64,000 nucleotides of DNA. Origin: Aliirhizobium wenxiniae. GTDB lineage: Bacteria > Pseudomonadota > Alphaproteobacteria > Rhizobiales > Rhizobiaceae. Position numbers and translations under genes: made by a program. The notes beneath the pieces were generated by a model. That model saw only the letters and a program-made list of their open reading frames with translations, was not told the DNA's origin and did no database searches. This document shows positions 47,317-56,722 of this stretch, in pieces. The stretch spans positions 1,116,001-1,180,000 of the forward strand of contig NZ_JACHEG010000002.1 of assembly GCF_014201355.1 (NCBI RefSeq). The letters run 5' to 3'. Each line of letters opens with the position of its first letter. Position 1 is the first letter of the stretch.

Positions 47317-48519
47317 ATGAGAGAGACCCTTGCCGACATCCTGCCGCCTGATTTTGCACCGCCAATCCTGCTCATCGGAGCATCCCTCGCCGTTCTGGCA
47401 GTGATGATCGCGCTTTTTGCCGTCCTTCGCGGCGGCCGCCAGCGCGAAGAGATGACGCAGCGGACGATGGATGCGGAAGCGCGTCTGGCCGAACTGGTAC
47501 GCATGCAGGGCGAGATGCATGGGCGCGTCGCCGCCATGGCCGAGACGATCACCAGCCGCCAGGCGGAGCTCAACCATGCCGTCAACCAGCGGCTCGACGG
47601 CATGACCCACCGGCTGGGCTCGACGATTACCGAACAGACCAAATCGACGCATGAAAACCTGCGCAAGCTGCAGGAGCGGCTCGCCGTGATCGATGCGGCG
47701 CAGAACAATATCCAGACGCTCGCCAAGGATGTCGTCGGCCTGCAGGCGATCCTTTCCAACAAGCAGACGCGCGGAGCATTCGGCCAGGGCCGGATGGAGA
47801 CGATCGTCGCCGACGGTCTTCCTCAGGGCGCCTATTCCTTCCAGTCACCGCTTTCCAACGGAACGCGACCGGATTGCGTGGTCCGTATGCCGAACGGCGC
47901 ACCGCCGCTCGTCATCGACGCCAAATTCCCGCTCGAAGCCTGGACCGCCTTTCGCGAGGCCGCCTCACCCGATGCTCGGCGTGCTGCGGCCCAGCAGTTC
48001 CGGCGCGATATGGACGTCCATATCAAGGACGTATCGGAAAAATACCTGATTGCCGGCGAAACGCAGGATACCGTGCTTCTCTTCGTCCCGTCTGAATCGA
48101 TCTTTGCCGAGATCCACGAACATTTCGATGCAGTGGTACAGAAGGCCCAGCGCTCCCGCGTGGTCATCGTCTCGCCGTCGCTGCTGCTTCTGTCTATCCA
48201 GGTCATCCAGGCGGTCCTTCGTGACCAGCGGATGCGCGAGCAGGCGCATCTGATCCAGGGCGAAGTTGGACTGCTGATGGAGGATCTCACCCGACTGGAC
48301 GACAGGACACGCAAACTGCAATCGCATTTCCTCGCCGCGGAAAAGGATGTCGAGCAGATCCTGACCTCCACCGAAAAGCTGACCCGGCGCGGCAACCGGA
48401 TCACCTCGCTGGAACTGGAAACACCCGCGAAAGCCGAGCAATCGGCAGATGCTCCGCCGCCAAAATCGGTCGAGAGCCGTACAGGTCTTCTGCGACTTCG
48501 GGTAGTTGACGAGGACTAG
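47317..48519 (+). CDS. rmuC: DNA recombination protein RmuC
   Basis: 400 residues. One N-terminal membrane helix (about 15-35), a long coiled coil (about 45-125), then the RmuC core with the nuclease-like IDAKFPLEAWTAF segment and YLIAGETQDTVLLFVPSE. The family limits inversions between short repeats; its reaction is not well defined. Divergent from def with 112 bases between starts. Confidence 0.92.
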   Translation: MRETLADILPPDFAPPILLIGASLAVLAVMIALFAVLRGGRQREEMTQRTMDAEARLAELVRMQGEMHGRVAAMAETITSRQAELNHAVNQRLDGMTHRLGSTITEQTKSTHENLRKLQERLAVIDAAQNNIQTLAKDVVGLQAILSNKQTRGAFGQGRMETIVADGLPQGAYSFQSPLSNGTRPDCVVRMPNGAPPLVIDAKFPLEAWTAFREAASPDARRAAAQQFRRDMDVHIKDVSEKYLIAGETQDTVLLFVPSESIFAEIHEHFDAVVQKAQRSRVVIVSPSLLLLSIQVIQAVLRDQRMREQAHLIQGEVGLLMEDLTRLDDRTRKLQSHFLAAEKDVEQILTSTEKLTRRGNRITSLELETPAKAEQSADAPPPKSVESRTGLLRLRVVDED

Positions 48520-48568
48520 CGCTGTCGGGCAGTGTCCGCTCATATCAACACGCATGGCAGGGCACTTC

Positions 48569-49468
48569 ATGATCACCGTCTTCGGCTCCATCAACATGGA
48601 TCTTATCGCCACAACGGCAGAATTGCCCAAGCCGGGCGAGACGGTTCCGGGTCAGACATTCTCGACGGCAGCTGGTGGCAAAGGCGCCAATCAGGCGCTC
48701 GCGGCACGGCGGGCTGGCAGCCGCGTAAAAATGTCGGGTGCAGTCGGGAGCGATACATTCGCAGACCCGGCACTGGAACTGCTGAGGGCTGCCGGCACGG
48801 ACCTGTCCTCTGTTCTAAAGGCTCGTGAACCGACGGGAACGGCACTCGTCCTTGTCGGCGGCGATGGCGAGAACATGATTGTCGTCATTCCCGGTGCCAA
48901 CGGTACGATCACCGCGGATGAAGCTGTCAAGACTGTCGATGCAATGGCCGCGGGCGACATCCTGATGCTGCAGCTCGAAATTCCGCCAGCTGCAGTCGAG
49001 GCCGTGTTCAAGGCCGCGCGGGAAAAAGGCGTCACTACAATCCTTAATACCGCACCATTCACGAATGAGGCGATCCGGCTGTCTTCTTTGGCCGATATCG
49101 TCGTTGCCAACGAAACGGAATTCGATCTGGTATCAGGCGAACCTGCCGCCAGTGCCGAAGCCCGCATAGCGGCCCTGAATAAGCTGCATTCGGAAAGCGG
49201 CCAGACATTCGTCGTGACGCTCGGCGGCGATGGTGTCATCGCCATTCGCGATGGCGAGATTCTGACGGCCAAGGGACTTGTCATTGAGCCAGTCGACACG
49301 GTGGGAGCCGGCGATACGTTCTGCGGCTACCTGGCTGCCAGCCTCGACCAAGGCATGACCTTTGCGCAGTCCCTTCGTCGGGCGGCGGTCGCCGGGTCGC
49401 TCGCCTGCCTTTCGCGTGGCGCCCAGCCTTCCATCCCGCTTGCCGAAGCCGTGGATCAGAAAGTTTAG
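48569..49468 (+). CDS. rbsK: Ribokinase-like PfkB kinase
   Basis: Phosphorylates ribose or a related sugar. 299 residues from MITVFGSINMDL; an ATG five codons earlier is possible. First signature TAAGGKGANQALAARRAG, NTAPFTNEAI segment, and second signature DTVGAGDTFCGYLAA with catalytic Asp (about 249). All are typical ribokinase features. A nucleoside hydrolase 2.5 kb downstream could supply ribose, though on the other strand. Confidence 0.88.
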   Translation: MITVFGSINMDLIATTAELPKPGETVPGQTFSTAAGGKGANQALAARRAGSRVKMSGAVGSDTFADPALELLRAAGTDLSSVLKAREPTGTALVLVGGDGENMIVVIPGANGTITADEAVKTVDAMAAGDILMLQLEIPPAAVEAVFKAAREKGVTTILNTAPFTNEAIRLSSLADIVVANETEFDLVSGEPAASAEARIAALNKLHSESGQTFVVTLGGDGVIAIRDGEILTAKGLVIEPVDTVGAGDTFCGYLAASLDQGMTFAQSLRRAAVAGSLACLSRGAQPSIPLAEAVDQKV

Positions 49469-49477
49469 AACCCGCTT

Positions 49478-49501
49478 ATCGGCCTGGAAAACCGGGCCGA
49501 T
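49478..49501 (+). terminator. Hairpin after rbsK
   Basis: ATCGGCCTGG-AAAA-CCGGGCCGAT: 10-bp stem with one G-U pair, 9 bases after the rbsK stop. No U-run follows. Confidence 0.5.
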
Positions 49502-49654
49502 GCCTAGTTGCAATTTCAGTCAAATTTAACAGATGCCAGGTAGCGTAGCCTTGGCATCTTCCTCTCGCGGCTCCATCTGCGCAGAAAGGCCCTATGACCG
49601 GGTCTCAGCTTGCCATGTCAGCGATCTTCGCCCTACGGATCCACGAGGCAAGTC

Positions 49655-51991
49655 ATGTCCTTCCTGCGCCTGAATTCCCTTTCGAAAAAACTGATCGTCG
49701 TCACCAGCATCGCCATTGCACTGCTGCTCGTCGTCTCGAACTTCTTCATGATCTCCCAGACAAGCGATAGGGTTACGTCGCTGACACTTGAGCAGGCCAA
49801 CGCCGAAGCCCGCTCGATAGGCAACGAGGTGGCTGCGGAAATCGGTCAGCTCGCCGGCGCTGCGCGCTCGATGGCCGGCGTCATAGGCCGCGGCCATGAT
49901 GCGGGTTACCTCGACCGCAAGGGCGTCATCGATGCGCTGAAGGCCAATCTCGAACAGAACACGTTTGCTTACGGGAGCTGGTTTGCCGAAGTGCCCGGTA
50001 CGTTCGACGGACGCAACGCCGAGTTCATCGGTAATGGCGATTTCGGCGGCAACAAGAAGGGCGAACTTGCTCCCTACTGGACCAAAAACAAGGCCGGCAA
50101 CATTGCCTATAGCGTCTTCGAGGTCGACACTCAGGCGGAATGGTATGCCCTGCCGGCAGCTTCAAAGAAAGGCGCGTTGACCCAGCCCTATATCGAAAGC
50201 TCGACCGGCGACAAGACCGCCATGAGCTCGATCGCCTATCCCGTCATGTCCGGCGACAAGCTCATCGGCATTGCCGGCGTCGACGTTTCGATGGCAACGC
50301 TTTCAAGGACCCTGCAGGCGATGCGCCCCTTCGGTTCCGGCCGCGTTCTTCTCGTTTCGCAAGGTGGCAAGTGGATCGTTCCGGATATCGCCGACAATCT
50401 GATGAAACCGGTCGAGGGCCAGGACACGGACGTGCTGCTTTCGACGCTCAAATCCGGCAAACCGGCTACGATCGATAATCTGGCCGGTCCTAATGGCGAC
50501 CTTTACGAGCGGGTTGTCTATCCGTTTACCGTTCCGGACCTGAATACCAGCTGGGCTGTCGTCGTCGACGTGCCGATGAGCGTGATCATGGCTCCGGTCA
50601 ACGACCAGACCTTTATGATGATCGTCAGCGGCATCCTCCTGCTCGGCGCCGTTATCGTCACCCTTTCGCTCGCCAGCGGCTCACTTCTGCGTCGTCCGCT
50701 GAATGCCCTGCTTGCAAGCGTCGGCCAACTCGGCGAAGGCAAGTACGATGAAGCCGTAAAGGGGCAGGACCGAAATGACGAGGTCGGTGCGCTGGCAAGA
50801 TCGCTCGAAGGTTTCCGCCATACGCTGGCCGATGGCAAGCGGCTCGCCTCGGAGGCGGAAACGCAGCGTGGTGCGGCAGAAGACCTGCGCCATCGTTCCG
50901 CCGCCGAGCGTGAAGCCGCTGCCCGTCAGCAGGCGCATGTGGTGGAGCTTCTCGCTTCGGGCCTTGCGGAACTTTCCAACGGCAACCTGCAGCACCGCCT
51001 GACGGGCGAATTCCCGGGTGACTACGAAAAGCTGAAGCACGACTTCAATAGTGCTGTCGAGAGCATCGAAAACACCGTGATCTCGGTCGCCTCGTCCGTG
51101 CAGAATATCGGTAACGGCACGCGTGAAATCACGGCCAGCTCCGGTGACCTCTCTCACCGCACCGAGCAGCAGGCGGCAAGCCTTGAACAGACCGCCGCAG
51201 CGCTGAACGAATTGACCGAGCAGGTCAACTCTAGTGCCGAAAACGCCGGCACTGCAGCCTCAACCGTCAACCTCGCCTGTGAAGATGCAGAGAAGTCCGG
51301 CGAAGTGGTGCAGAAGGCGGTCGCCTCCATGCAGGCCATCGCGCATTCCTCCCAGGAGATCTCGCGCATCATCAGCGTGATCGACGAGATCGCCTTCCAG
51401 ACCAATCTCCTGGCGCTGAATGCCGGCGTCGAGGCGGCCCGCGCCGGTGAAGCCGGCAAGGGATTTGCCGTCGTCGCGCAGGAAGTGCGGGAGCTGGCGC
51501 AGCGTTCTGCGACCGCGGCAAAGGAAATCAAGACCCTAATCAACGCCTCGACGACGCAGGTCAACGAAGGCGTCGATCTTGTCGGTAAGGCCGGCGATGC
51601 GCTGCAGAAGATTGCAATCCAGGTCATGCAGATCAACGGACTGATCCGGCAGATTTCCTCTTCCGCCGGCGAACAGGCGGTGGGGCTGAAAGAGATCAAT
51701 TCGGCCGTCAACCAGATGGATCAGGTCACACAGCAGAATGCCGCTATGGTGGAAGAGACAACCGCTGCCAGCGCCGTTCTCAACGGCGAGGCGGAAACGC
51801 TACGGGATCTCGTCCAGCGTTTTCGCACCTCTTCTCCGACCGTCGGTTCTGCGCAGCCGCTTCGCCAGATGGCGCAGAGAATGCAGTCTGCTGCTCCACG
51901 CCGGGCAGAGACGCCGGCCTATGCACCTCGTAAGGTGGCCGCGGTTTCGCACGGCTCGGCAGCAGTTGCGGAAAGCTGGGAAGAATTCTGA
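49655..51991 (+). CDS. Methyl-accepting chemotaxis protein with periplasmic Cache-type domain
   Basis: Transmembrane chemoreceptor of 778 residues. Start [12 protein letters not shown] has GAGG upstream. Helix 1 at about 10-32; periplasmic region about 35-315 with the [23 protein letters not shown] strand set (here cited as [19 protein letters not shown]) typical of double-Cache sensors; helix 2 about 315-340; HAMP; signalling domain with [20 protein letters not shown]. It ends VAESWEEF, matching the WEEF end of the other receptor in the window. Cache domains bind small ligands such as amino acids or organic acids; this one's ligand is unknown. Confidence 0.92.
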   Translation: MSFLRLNSLSKKLIVVTSIAIALLLVVSNFFMISQTSDRVTSLTLEQANAEARSIGNEVAAEIGQLAGAARSMAGVIGRGHDAGYLDRKGVIDALKANLEQNTFAYGSWFAEVPGTFDGRNAEFIGNGDFGGNKKGELAPYWTKNKAGNIAYSVFEVDTQAEWYALPAASKKGALTQPYIESSTGDKTAMSSIAYPVMSGDKLIGIAGVDVSMATLSRTLQAMRPFGSGRVLLVSQGGKWIVPDIADNLMKPVEGQDTDVLLSTLKSGKPATIDNLAGPNGDLYERVVYPFTVPDLNTSWAVVVDVPMSVIMAPVNDQTFMMIVSGILLLGAVIVTLSLASGSLLRRPLNALLASVGQLGEGKYDEAVKGQDRNDEVGALARSLEGFRHTLADGKRLASEAETQRGAAEDLRHRSAAEREAAARQQAHVVELLASGLAELSNGNLQHRLTGEFPGDYEKLKHDFNSAVESIENTVISVASSVQNIGNGTREITASSGDLSHRTEQQAASLEQTAAALNELTEQVNSSAENAGTAASTVNLACEDAEKSGEVVQKAVASMQAIAHSSQEISRIISVIDEIAFQTNLLALNAGVEAARAGEAGKGFAVVAQEVRELAQRSATAAKEIKTLINASTTQVNEGVDLVGKAGDALQKIAIQVMQINGLIRQISSSAGEQAVGLKEINSAVNQMDQVTQQNAAMVEETTAASAVLNGEAETLRDLVQRFRTSSPTVGSAQPLRQMAQRMQSAAPRRAETPAYAPRKVAAVSHGSAAVAESWEEF

Positions 51992-52001
51992 GAAACATGA
52001 G

Positions 52002-52030
52002 AGGATGCCGCCCGCGACGGGCGGCATCCT
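52002..52030. terminator. Hairpin between convergent chemoreceptor and nucleoside hydrolase genes
   Basis: Perfect 13-bp stem AGGATGCCGCCCG / CGGGCGGCATCCT with a 3-base loop, filling the 44-base gap between the two stops. No U-run, but stem strength makes it a likely two-way transcript end. Confidence 0.7.
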
Positions 52031-52035
52031 GAACG

Positions 52036-52977
52036 TCAAAGGCGCGCGACGCGTTCCGTCAGCAGCGCGAAGAAGCCGTCGGCATCGACCTCGCGCATGA
52101 AGGTCGCGTTGCGTCTGCGGTCAGTCACATGCCACCAGTCGACCACCGTCATGCCGACCGTCAATTCGGACTGGACCTCGATCTCCACATTGCACAGACG
52201 ACCCGAGAAGAGTTCCGGCTTCAAGAGATAGGCAATCACGCTCGGATCATGCAGCGGCCCGCCATCGGAGCCATATTTCTCGATATCGAAGCGCTCGAAG
52301 AAGGCCAGCCATTCGACCAGAACCTGGGCGGGGCGCGTACCGACTTCCGCGATCTTTGCAACGCGATCCCTGGTCGTCAGAAGCTGATGCGTCACATCCA
52401 GCGGCATGATGACGATCGGGATGTCTGCGTCGAAAACGATCTTGGCGGCTTCCGGATCGACATAGATGTTGAACTCGGCCGCAGGCGTGATGTTACCGCC
52501 TTCGAAGCAGCCACCGCCCATCATCACCAGTTCCTGGATGCGGCTGGCAATGTCCGGTGCCTTCTGGAGCGCAAGCGCCAGATTGGTCAGCGGGCCTAGC
52601 GTGCAGATCGTCACAGTGCCGGCCGGTTCGCGGCGCAGCGTCTCGATGATGAAGTCGATCGCATTCTGTTCCTGCGCCTGCATGGTGGGCTCAGGCAGTT
52701 CGGCACCGTCCAGCCCGGTCTTGCCATGCACATGCTCGGCGGTGACCTGTGGGCGGTTGAGAGGCTTCAACGCACCTTCATAAACCTTGGCGTCCGGCTT
52801 GCCGCAGAGTTCGCAGACGATGCGCAGATTGCGGCTGGTAAACGAAAGGGGGACATTTCCGGCGACGGCGCAGAGGCCGAGAATTTCAAGTTCTTCAGGA
52901 CTGGCGAAGGCCAGCATAAGCGCGGCGGCATCGTCCTGACCCGGGTCGGTATCGATAATAATCTTACGTGGCGGCAT
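52036..52977 (-). CDS. iunH: Inosine-uridine preferring nucleoside hydrolase
   Basis: Cleaves purine or pyrimidine nucleosides to base and ribose. 313 residues. N-terminal calcium-binding cluster IDTDPGQDDAAAL, GNVPLSFTSRN, MMGGGCFEGGNITPAAEFN and the late HDPSVIAYL are all hallmarks. GGGGAT precedes the ATG. Faces away from hsp20; 189 bases separate their starts. Confidence 0.93.
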   Translation of the reverse strand: MPPRKIIIDTDPGQDDAAALMLAFASPEELEILGLCAVAGNVPLSFTSRNLRIVCELCGKPDAKVYEGALKPLNRPQVTAEHVHGKTGLDGAELPEPTMQAQEQNAIDFIIETLRREPAGTVTICTLGPLTNLALALQKAPDIASRIQELVMMGGGCFEGGNITPAAEFNIYVDPEAAKIVFDADIPIVIMPLDVTHQLLTTRDRVAKIAEVGTRPAQVLVEWLAFFERFDIEKYGSDGGPLHDPSVIAYLLKPELFSGRLCNVEIEVQSELTVGMTVVDWWHVTDRRRNATFMREVDADGFFALLTERVARL

Positions 52978-53075
52978 TGTTTATCCCCTTAATTCCGTGG
53001 GGATTGGTGGAGGCGTGCGCAGGGTTTGTCAAGGACAGCCAGATCTGCTGTCGGTTGCTTCATATTGTGTCACAG

Positions 53076-53104
53076 CTTGCGATCTTCATCTCGACAACCC
53101 ATAT
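53076..53104 (+). promoter_or_regulatory. Sigma-32 (RpoH)-type promoter of hsp20
   Basis: CTTGCG (53076-53081), 16-base spacer, CCCATAT (53098-53104). The -10 fits the RpoH consensus CCCATNT fully and the -35 shares CTTG. Expected start near 53111, giving a leader of about 56 bases that is almost wholly occupied by the ROSE-like structure. Confidence 0.65.
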
Positions 53105-53119
53105 GACTGGAAGTTCCCG

Positions 53120-53160
53120 CGTGCCTTATGGGCGCTGGCATGGTCGCTTGATACAAGGAC
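53120..53160 (+). promoter_or_regulatory. ROSE-type RNA thermometer in the hsp20 leader
   Basis: Hairpin 1: CGTGCC (53120-53125) with GGCATG (53137-53142). Hairpin 2: GTCGCTTG (53143-53150), loop ATA, CAAGGAC (53154-53160), pairing fully except for one bulged G at 53146. This buries the ribosome binding site AAGGA (53155-53159), 7 bases before the ATG. The UCGCU facing the ribosome site with a bulged G is the hallmark of ROSE elements of rhizobial small heat-shock genes, which melt on heating. Pairing is seen; thermosensing is inferred. Confidence 0.8.
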
Positions 53161-53166
53161 TGAACG

Positions 53167-53595
53167 ATGACCCGGATGACACCCTTCGCAAGCCCGCTAC
53201 TGCTGGGCTTCGATGCGATGGAAAAAACACTCGAACGCCTCGCCAAGGCGAATGAAGGCTATCCGCCATACAATATCGAGCGAATCAGGTCGGGCATTGC
53301 CGATGGCCATGAGAAATTGCGCATCACGCTTGCCGTCGCCGGCTTTTCGGAAGACGAACTCGACGTTACGACCGAAGAAAATCAGCTGGTGATCCGCGGT
53401 CGCCAGATCGAGCAGCCGGAGCGCGATTACCTCCACAGAGGCATTGCCGCACGCCAGTTTCAAAGGGTTTTCATGCTTGCAGACGGGATGGAAGTCTCCT
53501 CTGCCCTCTTGAAGAACGGCCTTCTCTCGGTCGATCTGGTGCGCCCGGAACCGCAGCGCGTAGTGAGAAAAATTAACATTTCCGTCTCAGACTAG
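53167..53595 (+). CDS. Small heat shock protein Hsp20
   Basis: ATP-independent holdase of the alpha-crystallin family, IbpA-like. 142 residues. Alpha-crystallin domain about 35-130: YPPYNIERI entry, LRITLAVAGFSEDELDV, RGRQ, and the late LLKNGLLSVDLVRP carrying the hydrophobic-Asn-Gly-Leu motif. Start set by the AAGGA site inside the thermometer hairpin. Followed 43 bases later by a DUF1150 gene, an alphaproteobacterial pairing. Confidence 0.95.
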   Translation: MTRMTPFASPLLLGFDAMEKTLERLAKANEGYPPYNIERIRSGIADGHEKLRITLAVAGFSEDELDVTTEENQLVIRGRQIEQPERDYLHRGIAARQFQRVFMLADGMEVSSALLKNGLLSVDLVRPEPQRVVRKINISVSD

Positions 53596-53638
53596 AACGT
53601 GTCGGCATCAAGGCCGACGCCCTCAAGCGGAGGCTGGA

Positions 53639-53896
53639 ATGCTTTTGAAAGAAGCGAACACGCATTTGTCGCAATCCGAACTCGCCCATCTCGGTGCCGG
53701 TGAAGTTGGGTATATTCGCAGGATGCGGTCTGAAGAAGTTTCTCGCTGCTTTCCCGAAGCTCCCGATATGGACCCAAGCTTGGACCTCTGGGCGTTGTTC
53801 GGCGCCGATGGCACGCCGATCCTGTTGACCGACAATCGGTCCAGCACCTTTTTCAAGGCAGCAGAAGACGACCTGAAGACGGTCAGCCTGCACTGA
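53639..53896 (+). CDS. DUF1150 family protein
   Basis: 85 residues. Contains HLGAGEVGYIRRM and WALFGADGTPILLTDNR, the two halves of the DUF1150 domain, found in alphaproteobacteria usually right after an hsp20 gene. Function unknown; co-expression on heat shock is likely from the 43-base gap. Confidence 0.85.
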   Translation: MLLKEANTHLSQSELAHLGAGEVGYIRRMRSEEVSRCFPEAPDMDPSLDLWALFGADGTPILLTDNRSSTFFKAAEDDLKTVSLH

Positions 53897-53920
53897 CCGC
53901 CTTTCTCTTAAGGGCCGTGC

Positions 53921-54625
53921 TCAGGCCCTGATAAAGGTCAGATAGGCTGAGGAGCGCCCTTCCCTGCGGGCCTTGTTCTCGTAGCGCGTTCCCGGCCAGC
54001 CGGCATAAGGCGTCAGCCAGTCGGAAGACTGCTCCGCCTGCCAGGCAAAACCGCCGTGGTCACGGCAATGCATCAGCGTGTGATTGATATAGGTGTCGAT
54101 ATCCGAGGCGAAGCAGAACATGCCGCCGGGTTTCAGCACGCGATGGAAACGCTCCAGGTTCACCTGTGAGACGAAGCGGCGCTTCCAATGCTTCCGCTTG
54201 GGCCATGGATCGGCGTAGAGAAGGTCGATCTGGTCGATCGAGCCGGTCGGCAGCCAGTCCAGAACCTGCGTCGCATCGTCGTCGTAGACGCGGACATTCT
54301 TCAGATCATGGATCTCGACCTGCGACAGCAGCTTCGCCATCGAGTTGACGAAGGGCTCGACACCGATGAAACCGGTAGTTTCGTTTTCCCGGGCGCGATG
54401 AACCAGATGCTCACCGCCGCCAAAGCCGATTTCGAGCCGCATGCGCTCGATCGCAACGGGATAAAGCGCACGCAGGTCGTCGGGCGCCGGTGACGCTAGA
54501 TCGAGCTTGAGGGCCGGCAAGAGCGTCGCCATGCCTTCTGCTTGACGCTCGCGAAGAGGCTTGCCCTTGCGGCGGCCATAAAACGCTTCCGTTGCACGGG
54601 TCGGGTGCTGCTGCTCGTCACTCAT
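53921..54625 (-). CDS. trmB: tRNA (guanine-N7-)-methyltransferase
   Basis: Adds a methyl group to G46 of tRNAs using S-adenosylmethionine. 234 residues from [10 protein letters not shown]. AdoMet-binding [12 protein letters not shown], then the TrmB signature [17 protein letters not shown] and HFVLKPGG-like RVLKPGGMF. It is the last gene of the long minus-strand run and follows metK, the maker of its methyl donor, though a terminator sits between them. Confidence 0.94.
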   Translation of the reverse strand: MSDEQQHPTRATEAFYGRRKGKPLRERQAEGMATLLPALKLDLASPAPDDLRALYPVAIERMRLEIGFGGGEHLVHRARENETTGFIGVEPFVNSMAKLLSQVEIHDLKNVRVYDDDATQVLDWLPTGSIDQIDLLYADPWPKRKHWKRRFVSQVNLERFHRVLKPGGMFCFASDIDTYINHTLMHCRDHGGFAWQAEQSSDWLTPYAGWPGTRYENKARREGRSSAYLTFIRA

Positions 54626-54642
54626 GATCAAGTCGTCCAAAA

Positions 54643-54678
54643 ACAAAGAAGCGGATGCCCGCAGAAGGCACCCGCTTT
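54643..54678 (-). terminator. Intrinsic terminator after metK
   Basis: On the minus strand AAGCGGGTGCC / GGCATCCGCTT (11 bp, one mismatch, 7-base loop) followed by CTTTGTTTTT. Starts 44 bases after the metK stop. Confidence 0.78.
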
Positions 54679-54721
54679 AGCGTGTGATTACCGGATCGGT
54701 AAAGCCCCGATCGGAAAAGCC

Positions 54722-55984
<1,263 letters not shown>

Positions 55985-56105
55985 GCGGGGAACCCCTCAA
56001 AGAATGGATTGTAAAATGTTTAGTGAGTTCGACTGACAAAAACAAGAACACAACGACATAAATATATCTTTATGCCTAAAATTGCCCCTGCACTGAAATG
56101 AGGAC

Positions 56106-56133
56106 AAAAAAAAGCGGCCGTAAAAGCCGCTTT
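56106..56133 (-). terminator. Intrinsic terminator after the PhrR/PraR-type regulator
   Basis: On the minus strand AAAGCGGC-TTTTACG-GCCGCTTT followed by more T residues (eight T in all). It is 26 bases after the regulator stop and separates it from metK. Confidence 0.9.
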
Positions 56134-56158
56134 CTCCTCCCCGTCTCTTGAAGAGAGA

Positions 56159-56575
56159 CTATTCCTCCGCCTCGGCTGCGAGAGCCTTGACGAGATCGAC
56201 GAGCCTGCGGCGAACCTTGGGGTCAGCGATCTTCACGAATGCGCGGTTGAGCTGAAGACCTTCCGAGGACGACAGAAAGTCAACGACGTAGTTGGAGCTG
56301 GATGCTTCGGCCATGCCGGTTGCACCGCCGGACTGCTCGCCCGGCGCGTCTTCAAAGAAGAAGGACACCGGCACGTTGAGAATGCTCGAGATGTTCTGCA
56401 GACGGCTCGCGCCGACGCGGTTCGTCCCTTTTTCGTATTTCTGGATCTGCTGAAAAGTAATGCCAAGGCTTTCGCCCAGCTTTTCCTGACTCATGCCCAG
56501 CATCGTTCTGCGCAGGCGGATCCGGCTCCCGACGTGAATGTCGATCGGGTTCGGCTTTTTCTTGTTTTCAATCAT
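56159..56575 (-). CDS. phrR: XRE-family transcriptional regulator (PhrR/PraR type)
   Basis: 138 residues. Helix-turn-helix at about 17-72: GSRIRLRRTMLGMSQEKLGE, then SLGITFQQIQKYEKGTNRVG. The C-terminal half is a helical tail ending in acidic residues. This sequence and its place between lnt and metK match the rhizobial regulator called PhrR in Sinorhizobium (low-pH induced) and PraR in R. leguminosarum (biofilm and quorum-sensing genes). Targets here cannot be read from sequence. Confidence 0.88.
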   Translation of the reverse strand: MIENKKKPNPIDIHVGSRIRLRRTMLGMSQEKLGESLGITFQQIQKYEKGTNRVGASRLQNISSILNVPVSFFFEDAPGEQSGGATGMAEASSSNYVVDFLSSSEGLQLNRAFVKIADPKVRRRLVDLVKALAAEAEE

Positions 56576-56722
56576 AATGGGGGTCCTGGTGAAGTTGCAG
56601 TTAGGTTTTCAACCCGGTCCGCGTATGGAGAATACACCTCACGATTGGGACGACAGAACCAATGCGCGAAGCATATGACGAGACGGTAGGCATTCTTACT
56701 ATGCAATTTTGGGGGTTTTTGG

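Noticed and set aside
55985..56105. Known S-adenosylmethionine riboswitch before metK
   Set aside because: I could not find the conserved core of SAM-II, SAM-V or SAM/SAH types in this leader.
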